Of a DNA stretch of 64,000 nt, positions 22,756 to 32,628 are shown one piece after another. The notes beneath the pieces were generated by a model. That model was not told where the DNA came from. It made no database searches and saw only the letters and a list, made by a program, of their open reading frames with translations. How positions within the stretch are numbered: position 1 is the first letter of the stretch; every line of letters begins with the position of its first letter. Position numbers and translations under genes: made by a program. The DNA lies in NCBI RefSeq assembly GCF_003597395.2, contig NC_133770.1:289940346-290004345 (forward strand). Reading direction: 5' to 3'. The DNA comes from Chelonoidis abingdonii. Its lineage: Eukaryota; Chordata; Testudines; Testudinidae.

Positions 22756-23254
22756 CCTTTGTTGTGACGCTCAAGGAATCTGAGTCTTGGGGTCCCCAGG
22801 GAAGGTTTTGGGGAGACCAAAGTGTACCAGGCACTGGAATTCCTGGTTGGTGGCAGCGCTACAGGATCTAAGCTGGTAATTAAGCTTAGAGGTTTCATGC
22901 AGGTACCCAAATTTTGGATGCTAAGGTTCAGATTTGGGAAATATACCTTATGACAGGCCACAGCTCCTACTGGCTGGGAACGGCGAACCACAGGCATTGG
23001 GAGCTGCGGGAGGCCGTGCCTGTAGATGGTCAATGTAAACACTGTCTCATGGCCCACCAGCAGATTATCCTGACAGGCCATGTGCAGCCTGCAGGCCGCA
23101 GGTTGCCCACCACTGCTCTAGACAGAGCATCTCTCAAGATGAGAGGACGATCCAGTCTCCATAGCCACTGAGTCCTTGTGTCCTCTGTCAGGCTGCCAAC
23201 AATGGTGCAGGTCACTGCTGACTGCTGTGCTGCTTTGGTGATTGAAACACTGTC

Positions 23255-23500
23255 AAGCAAGAATTTATTAGTTTTGTGTATTGTGGTAGTGACTGGAAGT
23301 CCCAGCTGAGACTGGAGCCTTATTGGGCTAGGTGCTGTGCAAATAGAGAGTAAGAGATATTTCCTGCCCCAAAGAGTCTATGGTTTAAATAGACAAGACT
23401 GAGAAAGGTAGGGAGAAAAAATGTGCTGTGATCCCTGTTTTACAGTTAGGGAATTGAGGACCAGAAGTTTCTGGAAGAACTAGGGAATGTAAATACTAGG
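23255..23500 (-). repeat. MIR-like CORE-SINE with L3-type tail
   Basis: 'gggctaggtgctgtgcaaa' and 'ctgccccaaagagtct' are the reverse complement of the family tail. 'ctgttttacagttaggg' further right is the reverse complement of the MIR-type 'ccctaactgtaaaacag'. The order (tail left, core right) fits a minus-strand insertion. A noisy copy lies at about 19830-20000. Confidence 0.65.
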
Positions 23501-25454
23501 AACCTGGCTTCTAGAACCAATCTGCTCCTTATCCCCTGTACACCACCAGTACAGCCACCCAAGAACAACCAGACTTTGACCTAATATGTTCAATCTAAAC
23601 TCTTATGAGACTGGCCTGATGAAACACATGAGATAATACTGATCTACCGCAGCATGTATGGAATCCAGGTGTCCACACACTCATGTACAGAATACACCTG
23701 CCTTCTTGCCTACCAGACTAGGACAGATGATGGTGATAAATGGTAGTTATCATGGATGGCTATGTATGTACACTAAAAGATACAGGGCTCAGGAATTGTT
23801 TGGAGAATCATCCAAAAGTAGGGTCTGACCAAAAAATATGAGTTTAACCCCCACTACCACCATTGCCCCTGCAACCCAACAAACCTGACCTTAGCATTTC
23901 AGAACTCTGAAAACCATTTCTCTAAACTTGTTGCTAAATATAAATGAGAGTTTGAGGGGGTTCTTATTCCCTAAAAGCAGCTCACCTGTCCCTTAGCCTT
24001 ACCTTGCTACATACAAGGCAGTTTTAAAGAGAAAGGACTACCCTCTTTTCAAAGGAACGAGCCTAACTATCTGAAGGCTTAGTAGTGTGGTATAGAATCC
24101 ACTCATCCATCAATCCGTATTACTTTCCCTCCATTTAATCTGATCTACTCTAATCCTTTTATAGTGCCCTCATCATGCCATTGATGCACCGAGTTTGAAT
24201 CATTCTCTGATTTGGACAGAGTACAAATTAAAAATCATTTGCTGCTCATAAATAGTTTTAAAAATCTGGCAGCAGTGGCAAGCACAGGAAACATGGATTT
24301 TGCTGTAATGAGATGGGGCACACAGTGCACAAGGAGCAGGGGGAGAATCTATTCTTAGACATTGCAACTTGTGGGTTACAAAACCCAAAAGTTATATGTG
24401 AATTTCCCCCCTGCTACCGTCCTCCACAAAATAAATAATTGAAAACAATACTTAGTGACTCTGCTTGCTGCAGAAAGGACAGAGCTTGCATTGGTAACAT
24501 GCTCACTCCTGCACCTAGTATTGGAGTCTGGATTGGCAGAGGCTATATACAGAGAATGGAAAGATCTACCAATCTGCACCATAAGCTGAGGCAGTATACT
24601 GTAAAATGGTGTACTAGTTTAGGGAGATACCACCAGACCCTTACAGTAATTACAATGGAAGTGTTGTTTCTACTTTTCATTATCTCCCTTTAAATTAGGC
24701 ACAGTTTGCAGTTACTTAGAGCTAACACATGAGCAAGTGAAATTCACAGATGGTGTCACATGGAGAAGGAGCATATTACTTGATGCTAATGTAGTTCGAA
24801 TTGCATTTGGCAGGCAGACACACATTCTGGGGTATTCGGTTTGTATCTTAAGGCTTCTTCTTAGACTGAATTATTATCTCAGATGTGTCTGCAGCTTCCA
24901 GGAGCAGCTGCCAATGTTGCTGTAGCATTATTTTTCAGAGCTGTTATATATTCTGTAACAACGATAGCGAGAGATGGACAAGTATTATCCAGGGTTTTGT
25001 GGTGGTTGTTCTTTAAATGGTGAACTAAGGCTATCGGATCCTCATTTTCAAAAAGTTCCATCTTATTTCAGGTGCCAGCTTTAGATTCCTAGTGACTAAA
25101 TTTTCAGTGATTCTGAGCATCCATATATCCAACTGAGGGCCACGCGAACTGTGGGTGCTCCACACCCTTGAAAATTAGTTTCCTCTCATGTCTATAATTT
25201 GAACACCCAAAAAATTAGAGGCCCCTTTGAATAATCAGAGCCTATGTGACCTGTCTCAAGAATACACATCAGTGGCAGAGATGGGAGTGGAATCCAGCCC
25301 TCCCATCTTCCTAGCTCCCATATGCACCGTTAGACAACGGTAGGCACTGTGTTGCTCCTATTTGTTTTCCAAATGCTGTTATTAGGTCAAACTGTCTTGA
25401 ACTTCAGGAGAGTTTGGATGTGAATATCGAGGACTTAGACCTATTTTAGAATAG
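23501..25454. other. No supported gene; source of noisy copy at 18000-19830
   Basis: AT-rich DNA without a clear repeat boundary. Short frames (24200-24388, 24376-24582, 24439-24693) have no homology I recognise. The error-rich mirror copy inside the artefact block shows that the same bases were read by unpolished reads. Confidence 0.5.
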
Positions 25455-25665
25455 ACCCAGTCAATTATTATTATCCTCATCATTTTTCCAATAGTACTAG
25501 GAGCACTAGTCATGGACCAAAACCCCATTGTGCTAAGAGCTGTAAAATCCCAGAACAAAAAACAAACAGTCTATGCCCCAAAATGTTTACGATGTAAGCA
25601 TAAGTCAAGAGACAACAGATGGATACAGACAGATGGGGAAGTACAATGAAACAATGGGACAATAT
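25455..25665 (-). repeat. CORE-SINE/L3-like tail
   Basis: Contains 'cattgtgctaagagctgt', 'tatgccccaaaatgttta' and 'gagacaacagatggatacag', shared with 4985-5160 and 23290-23400. It begins with an ATT-rich stretch and lies on the minus strand. Confidence 0.6.
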
Positions 25666-25725
25666 GGGTCAGCATCATCAGAAGTGGTATCAGTGCACCA
25701 TTCACTTAAATATTCTACAGCTTAT

Positions 25726-25812
25726 TTAGTTGGGGATTGGTCCTGCTTTGAGCAGGGGGTTGGACTAGATGACCTCCTGAGGTCCCTTCCATCCCTGATA
25801 TTCTATAATAAG
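25726..25812 (+). mobile_element. CR1 LINE 3' end fragment
   Basis: 'gggttggactagatgacc' followed by 'ggtcccttccatccctga' and 'tattctataat' is the CR1 3' terminus, which normally ends in short ATTCTATG-type repeats. Only about 90 bp survive, a typical 5'-truncated copy. Confidence 0.75.
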
Positions 25813-26899
25813 CACCAGGATGAAGAAAGTTTTAGGGAGGGATTGGAAGGAGAATAATGAACTAGATATAATGGCGATAATGAGCTCCTCCCATGCATGA
25901 GGGGCAGCATGAGAGAAAGCACAAAATGCTTGTTTCCAAATGTAACCAGCAGGTGTTAGAGCCTGGTAATATGGGCAGGTCAGAAGCGGAAGTCAACATT
26001 TCAGCAGTGAACAAGGAATTAAAGGTAGGGTAGAGATAAGCCATACAGAATCATCAAGCTCATGTCTGATGCAGTAGAGAAGGGGAAGCCAACAGAGGGA
26101 TTCAAGGAGAGGGGTGACATGGTCAAAGCGATGGGTTATGAGAATGATCTTTGCACCAGCATTCAGAATAGAAATGAGTGGGGGTGAGGTTGCATTTATC
26201 AAAACCAGAGAGAAGGATGCTGCAGTAATCAAAACATGAGATGATGAATTCCAGGTCTACAATTTTGGTACCAAATGCTTCCAAATTTGGGGAGAGTTTT
26301 GATCCATATTAGGCTCATCTCCAGTTGTTCCCAGAGCCTTTTGTTCTGAAACTTCTTCCATTTTCCTCTTTTGGCCTCTTTGTCTTCACTCTGCTTTCTT
26401 CATGTGAAACAGCTGGCTCAGCATGAGAGGGTGTTTTCAGAGTGAATCAATAGCTCAGCTGAGCCATTGATTTTCTCTGACAAGCTTTCCCCATGCAGCT
26501 CATATGGCAGGATAAGAGAGAGCATGATGAAAGGAGAGTCAATACAACAAGAGTGGTGGGGGAGGTGAGAAGAGGAGAAGTAACAAGATAAGAGCTTGTT
26601 GTACATTGAACCAAAGCTGAGACTTTGAAATAGTGACGATCAGTTGCTGCCTTTACTGGAGGAGGAAGGAAAAGGAACTTGAGCTGGTATCTCTTCTGAA
26701 CAAGATTCCTGCACTTCCGCTGATAGAAATGTATGTGCCCAGAATGTAATAAGCACCCTTACTGAATCTGCCTTTCATGTTATCACAGGCGATATGGGTA
26801 TGAGTGAGGGTGGACAGAACCAGTCTTATCCCATGACATGACTGCAGAGTACCATAGTGATGGGGAATCAGGTCCTCTAATCCATGAGGTTTAAGGCCT
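25813..26899. other. No supported gene
   Basis: Purine-rich DNA with short frames only; no repeat boundary is recognised. It is mirrored, with errors, at about 16700-17750. Confidence 0.45.
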
Positions 26900-26907
26900 A
26901 TCTATCT

Positions 26908-27099
26908 CAGGGGTTCTCAAACTGGGGGTCGCAAGGTGGTTACTTCGGGGTTGCAAACTGTCAGCTCTATGGGGCTAACAGCCCTGAGACCCCATTAAAT
27001 TAAATTACTCCGCCACCCATTTTAACGTATAAGAGGGGTCACACTCAGAGGCTTGCTGTGTGAAAGCGGTCACCACTACAAAAAGTTTGAAAGCCACTG
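26908..27099. mobile_element. Short hAT element, perfect 8-bp TSD
   Basis: Starts CAGGGGTTCTCAAACTGG and ends AAAGTTTGAAAGCCACTG, inverted termini. The duplication ATCTATCT is present at 26900-26907 and 27100-27107. It is slightly ambiguous because the target is an (ATCT)n microsatellite. It is related by termini to the palindromic element at 56182-56463. Confidence 0.8.
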
Positions 27100-27107
27100 A
27101 TCTATCT

Positions 27108-27777
27108 ATCTATCAATCACACATTCAGTAGCTTCTGAAATTCAGCAGCTAGTAAGAATCAAATTCAAATTAAATGTGTCTATGTCTTTACTTATTTTAA
27201 ATTAAGAAAGACCAATAATCAATCAATTATAACGTATTATTTTTATCCTTAGATTAAAGGCAATGTTGACCCACTGGTTCGACTTTTCCAAGTTTCACTC
27301 ATGACAGTGAAGCTGAGCATGGAAATTCTCTTACATACATGAAACTATACATGTTGTTCAGAATTGTCCACTGTTAGGATCTAAGAAGGTGTAGGACCCG
27401 CTGTCAGTGTTCTTTGATCGTGGGTACATGTTACTTGCCAGCTCACCTAAAAAGCCTCGTGCCTCCTTCACTGTAAGGGTGTGATCCAGACCCTTGAAGT
27501 CTTTGCATTGATTACAATGAGTCAGAGCTCTGTTGGCTCTGATTCCTATATGATTGTTCTTACAGAAAACATGATGGTTTGGTATAGGATAAAGCTTTTC
27601 TTGTCACTTCTTTGGAGTGACCTGCATAGCTGTGTTTTTCACTCAGCCATCTCAATTTTAGATCAATGAAGCCTTTATACCACACTATTATTTTTTCTAG
27701 CTATAAATTATTAGCCTTATAGTGTTGATCAGCACTAGGAGTGGGATTTTCAAAATGTTTACTAATGTGCACAGTGT
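27108..27777. other. No feature recognised
   Basis: AT-rich DNA with no conserved frame; mirrored with errors near 15800-16440. Confidence 0.45.
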
Positions 27778-27965
27778 GGAGAGGGAGAGCTCAGTGGTTT
27801 GAGTATTGGCTTGCTTAAACTGAGAGTTGTGAGTTCAATCCTTGAGGGGGCCATTTAGGCATCTGGAGCAAAAATCTGTCAGGGACAGTACTTGGTCCTG
27901 GTGTGAAGGCAGAGGATGGAACTAGACTCAATGACCTTTCAAGGTCACTATACATATATCCCAAT
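27778..27965 (+). repeat. tRNA-derived SINE (turtle type)
   Basis: 'agagctcagtggtttgagta' fits a tRNA A box and 'gagttgtgagttcaatcc' includes the B box, spaced as in a tRNA. They are followed by 'gagggggccatttaggcatc' and a tail 'aatgacctttcaaggtcac' that resembles a CR1 3' end. A second member on the opposite strand is at 32440-32628. It would be transcribed by RNA polymerase III and has no protein product. Confidence 0.8.
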
Positions 27966-28257
27966 GAACGTTAAGCATTGACTTCAATAGGTACAGTTAG
28001 GCCACTAACACTGAGCAGTTTGGAAAGCCCACTCCCAATACTTTATCCAGATATTGTATATCTTCGTTTTGAAACTCTGGCTTCCATTCAGTTTAAATAG
28101 TTTACTCTTCTGCTGCCTCAGTAACAGGGTCTCAGCTAATGAAGTTGGTCTTCTCAGTGAAGATATAAAAGAGCAATGCACTCGTTCCCTCTTCATATGC
28201 ATGGATATGAATTTCAGATATTTCTGCCTTTTATTTCCCATGGTTTCTATGTGGTGA

Positions 28258-28663
28258 TTTATAATGTATAGCCCTTACCCATTTTTATAACTTATTTCAT
28301 TTCAAAATGTCCCAGGGAAACTCTTTAAAATATTTAAACAGAATGGGGGGGCAGGGAACATGCTGCTATGTTTAGTCAGGCTTGTGTGTTCGTTCTCCTA
28401 TCCCTTTTAACCAGTGTGGGGATTTTACTGCACACTACCAAATAAATTACATGCTTAATACGGTAGAATATGTATTGGCTTTGGAAGAAAAGCAAAAGCA
28501 TATTTACATCAGGTTAAAGCAGAGGTCACTGTGAAAACAGATGGCTTTATCTAAAGTAATTGAAACTGAAGAAAGGAGAGAAGAAAAAGAACACAGGATA
28601 CCAATTTAGATGGGATTTTTGGTTTCTTTTCTCATTTAAGAGTGGTACAATATCCACCAGGGC
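28258..28663. other. No feature recognised
   Basis: AT-rich DNA, no repeat boundary seen; mirrored with errors at about 15050-15400. Confidence 0.4.
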
Positions 28664-28940
28664 ACGTCTACACTGCAGCTGGGAACATGCCTCCCTACCC
28701 TGGTAAATAGACATGTTCTAGCTGTACTAGTGGGCTAAAAATAAGACCATGTATGTTATGGCGTGGGCAGCGGAATGGGCTAGCCTCCCGAGTACGGCAC
28801 CCCCTGGCTCTGAACTTGGTTGGCTAGTCTGTGCCTCTCCACATGCTACATCCACACTGCTAATTTTTTTAGCACACTAGCTCAAATTCCTGTCTACCTG
28901 GGCTGTGGGACACTCCTAGCTGGAGTGCAGACACACACTA
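28664..28940. mobile_element. MITE with inverted ends
   Basis: The left end 'cgtctacactgcagctggga' and the right end (reverse complement of 'tcctagctggagtgcagaca') are inverted repeats of about 20 bp. There is no coding capacity. The exact outer limits and target duplication are uncertain. The termini resemble those of the element at 46564-46748. Confidence 0.6.
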
Positions 28941-29164
28941 AGAGGCAATAAGTAAATAGAGACCTCAGGGAATAAGATTAATATAGAAATAGCAGTAGAG
29001 GGTTTGGACAAATTAAATCAGTCAATATCAAGAGAAATCCACCCTGGGCCTATTAGAGAGATAGCATAAGAGTTTACAAAACCTATTAGTGTACAGGATT
29101 GTACACCTATAGTGTGCTGGAAATGGGATTACTCCTCCTCTGAAATCTTCATGGGCTTCCTGAA

Positions 29165-29305
29165 AGGCCTGGACAATGGGGAAGGATGATTTAATGGTAA
29201 TCTGGAGATCTCAGTTCTATTCCCAGTTTTTCCACTGACTAACTTTAAGCAAGTCACATAACCTTTCTGTTCCTAAGATCCTTTCCCTATGAAATAGGGC
29301 TAATG
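29165..29305 (+). repeat. MIR-like SINE fragment
   Basis: 'gagatctcagttctattccc' and 'cactgactaactttaagcaagtcacataacc' in sequence, then 'ccctatgaaatagggcta', correspond to the MIR-type order 'ttgggcaagtca... cctcagt... atctgtaaaatgggg'. It is diverged and non-coding. Confidence 0.6.
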
Positions 29306-29822
29306 AAGTTGACCTATATCACAGCAGTGGTATGAGGGTCCAAGGGGCACACAAGCCTCACGCTGGTTTTGTGCACAGAGGTGATTATTACTATAAATGT
29401 TTGCAAAGCAGCGTGAGACCTCTGCATGAAAGGCAATGCAAAAGTGCCAAGTACTACTATGTTTGAGATTGGAGTCAGAAGATATGACTGACTACACAAA
29501 GGAACAGATCTGCTAGTGTAAGACAGTCACATAGTCTCTTTTCAGAGCAAAACTGCACTTTTAATGGCAAGGTTTTCAATCTTTTCACTACTGATCATGG
29601 GCAGAGCTTGATTAGGGAACCCCAACATTCCTCTTGCCTCCTGTAAGCTCTGCCTCCTTCTCCCTTCTTTCCTATCCACAATGAATGGTAAATCTCTTTC
29701 CCATGCTAGCCTCCACCATCTGGAGTTGCTTTCTTGTTTCTTCAGGGGCCTGAGGCAGCTCTCACTCTGATGTAAACCTTGAGCAACTCCATGAAAGACA
29801 CCAGTGTGAGATGAGAATCATA

Positions 29823-31440
29823 AAGAAGAAGGACCATATTGAGTCAGACCAATGGTCCATTTAGCCCAGTATCCTATCTTCTGACAGTGGTCAATGTCAA
29901 GTGCTTAAGAGGGAATGAACAGAACAGGCAATCATCCAGTGATCCATTCCCTGTTGCCCATTCCCAACTTCTGGCAAACGGAGGCTAGGGACACATCAGA
30001 GCATGGTTTTGCAGCCCTACCCATCTTGGCTCATAGCCATTGATGGACCCATACTCCATGAACTTATCTAGTTCTTTTTTGAATCCTGTTATAGTCCTTC
30101 ACAACATCCTCTGGCAAAGAGTTCCATGGGTTGACTGTGTGTTCTGTGAAGAAATACTTCCTTTTGTTTGTTTTAAACCTGCTGCCTACTAATTTCATTT
30201 GGTGCTCCCTAGTTCTTATGTTAGGAGAAGGAATACATAACACTTCCTTATTTACTTTTTCTACACCAGTCATTATTTTATAGACCTCTATCATATCCTC
30301 CCTTATTCGTCTCTTTTCCAAGCTGATAAATCCCAGTCTTATTAATCTCTCCTCATATGGAAGCTGTTGCATACCCCTAATCATTTTTGTTGCCTTTTTC
30401 TGTATCTTTTCCAATTCTAATATATCTTTTTTGAGATGAGGCAACCTGATCTGCATCCATTATGCAAGATGTGGGCATACCATGGATTTATGTTTTCCAA
30501 TGTACATTACTTTGCATTTATCAGCATTGAATTTCATCTGCCATTTTGTTGCCATCACCCAGATTTGTGAGATCCCTTTGTAATTCTTCACAGTCTGATT
30601 TGGCCTTAACTATCTTGAGTACTTTTGTATCATCTGCAAATTTTGCCACCTCACTGTTTACCCCTGTTTCCAGATCATTTATGAATATGTTGACCAGTAC
30701 TGGTCCCATAGAGACCCCTGGGGGACACCACTATTTACTTCTGTCCATTCTGAAAACTGACCATTTATTCCTACCATTTGTTTCCTGTCTTTAACCAGTT
30801 ACTGACCCATAAAATGACCTTCAGTCTTATCCCATGACAGCTTACTTTTCTTAAGAGACTTTGGTGAGGGACCTTCTCAAAGACTTTCTGAAAATCTAAG
30901 TACACTATATCCTCTAGATCACCCTCATCCAAATGTTTATTGACCCCCTCAAAGAATTCTCGTAGATTTGTGAGGCATGACTTCCCTTTACAAGAACCAT
31001 GTTGACTCTTCCTCAGCAAATTATATTCATCTGTGTTTCTGATAATTCTGTTCTTTACTATTGTTTCAACCATTTTCCCTGGTACTGAAGTTAGGCTAAC
31101 TGACCTGTAATTTCTGGGATTACCTCTGGAGCCCTGTAAAGAAATTTGTGTCACATTAGCTATCCTCCGGTCATCTGGTATAGAAGCTGATTTAAATGAT
31201 TGTTTACATACCACAGTTAGTGTTCTGCAATTTCACATTTGAGTTTCTTCAGAATTCTTGGCTGAATACCATCTGGTTTTGGTGACTTATTGTTTATTCC
31301 AAACCTCTTCTAATGACACCTCAATATGGAACAGTTCCTCAGATTTATCACCTAAAAAGAGTGGCTCAGGTGTGGGAGTCTTCCTCACATCCTCAGCCAT
31401 GAAGACTGATGCAAAGAATACCATATGATGGCTTTGAAAC
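29823..31440 (-). mobile_element. CR1/L3-like LINE, 3' part, decayed
   Basis: In the minus strand, three frames carry parts of a LINE reverse transcriptase. At 31214-30771 there is the fingers/palm region with a YLDFQKVF-like motif. At 30709-30521 is the catalytic FADDT motif. At 30456-30064 is the C-terminal region with [14 protein letters not shown]. They are separated by frameshifts and stops, so the element is dead. The 3' untranslated region at 29823-30060 matches fragments at 57692-57880 and 59010-59170. A solo LTR lies directly upstream of the LINE at 31463. Confidence 0.85.
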
Positions 31441-31462
31441 ACTACTTTCCCTGACTCATACT

Positions 31463-32406
31463 TGTTAGGATATAGATATTTAGGCCTGTCTGCAAAGGCC
31501 TATATTTTAAGAATTTAGGTGTATTCTTATCACACAGCTAGTTATAGAGGTATAAAAGAAAGAATCAAAATCACTGTCTGTGTAATGGCCTTTTCTTACT
31601 GTGACAGGCTAAGGCCTTCAGCTAAGATGTAGTTAGGCAGCCATAAACTGGGAAGTGTATGGTCACATCCTTACATTCCAAACTAGTCATATTGAAATAA
31701 GGTGCTATTAGGCTATTAGAAATACAATCCTGTCCTGATATTCCTATCACCTCCAGAGAAAGGGAAGAGCCTAGAAGCTGTAAAAGGAAACTTAGTTTAA
31801 TAGCATCCTGTCTGGCAAGAACTCACTTATCAATAGACACAGCTGAAAACCCTTATTTCTGTATAGATGTAGTTGTAAAATACTCACTTCTGTATTGTTT
31901 TGTATGTTTATTTGCAAGGTCTCTGTCTGGTTCTGTGATTGTTTCTGTCTGCTGTATTTATTAATTTTGTTGGGTGTAAACCAATGAAGGTGGTGGAATA
32001 TAATTGGTTAAATAACCATGTTACAGTATGTTAGGATTGGTTAGTTAAATTTCAGTAAAATGATTGGTTAAGGAATAACTAAGCAAAACTCAGGTTTTAC
32101 TATATAGTCTGCTGTCAATCAGGAAATGGGGGGAATGGGAACAGGGACTGGGGATGGGGGAATTGGGATCATGTTTTGCTAAAGGGGGAAATGGGAACAA
32201 GGGATGGGAACAGGAACAGGGACACAGGCAAGGATCTGTGGTGTCAGAGCTGGGAAGGGGGACACTAAGGAAGGAAACTGGAATCATGCTTTCTGGAAGT
32301 TCACCCCAATAAACATCAAATTGTTTGCGCCTTTGGACATTGTTGCTCTCTGTTCATGCAAGAAGGACCAGGGAAGTGAGAGAGTGAAAGAATAAGCCCT
32401 CTAACA
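31463..32406 (+). mobile_element. Solo LTR (944 bp) with perfect TSD
   Basis: Begins TGTTAGGATATAGAT and ends GCCCTCTAACA, so it has TG...CA ends and inverted TGTTAG/CTAACA termini. The 5-bp duplication ATACT is perfect at 31458-31462 and 32407-32411. A TATA-like 'tatatag' is near 32100 and a poly(A) signal AATAAA is at 32308-32313, about 200 bp apart, as in a U3-R-U5 layout on the plus strand. No internal region is present, so the provirus was removed by LTR-LTR recombination. Confidence 0.88.
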
Positions 32407-32439
32407 ATACTAACTCCACATACTGTCTCTCCAAAGAAT

Positions 32440-32628
32440 GTTGTGGGACTAACCTTAATATATAGAGAGAGGTATGCCTATCTCATGGAGCAGGAAGGGG
32501 CCCTGAATGGTTACAGAGTCCAGCCCACTGCCTTTACTAGTAGGACCAGATCTCTAGGTGGCCCCCTCAAGGATTGAACTCACAACTCTGGGTTTAGCAG
32601 GCCACTGAGCTACCCTCCCCCCTTCACT
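32440..32628 (-). repeat. tRNA-derived SINE (turtle type)
   Basis: 'ggattgaactcacaactctg' is the reverse complement of the B-box region seen at 27826-27842, and 'cactgagctaccctcccc' is the reverse complement of the A-box region. The CR1-like tail lies at the left end (about 32460). It belongs to the same family as 27778-27965. Confidence 0.8.

Larger units (their letters stand above)
12544..22955 (+). mobile_element. Solo LTR, TGTCATA family, copy 3 (split by artefact)
   Basis: The left part 12544-12855 begins TGTCATAAACAGATAG. The right part 22362-22955 ends with 'gaaatataccttatgaca'. The perfect 5-bp duplication GGCCA sits at 12539-12543 and 22956-22960. Joining the two parts gives about 905 bp, matching the 953-bp length of copies 2 and 4. 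The 9.5 kb between them does not belong to the element. Confidence 0.85.
12241..23115. mobile_element. hAT element split by LTR and by false insert
   Basis: The left end CAGTGGTGGGCAACC (12241) and the right end GGTTGCCCACCACTG (to 23115) are a perfect inverted pair. The flanks TTCTAGAG (12233-12240) and CTCTAGAC (23116-23123) agree at 6 of 8 bases as the target duplication. Real hAT sequence is only about 12241-12543 (minus a nested element) and 22956-23115. Between them lie an LTR insertion and the artefact block. Its integrity across 10.9 kb is the key evidence that the intervening block is false. Confidence 0.8.

Noticed and set aside
27778..27850. Possible functional tRNA gene
   Set aside because: A and B boxes are present but no complete cloverleaf can be folded, and the SINE body and CR1-like tail follow.
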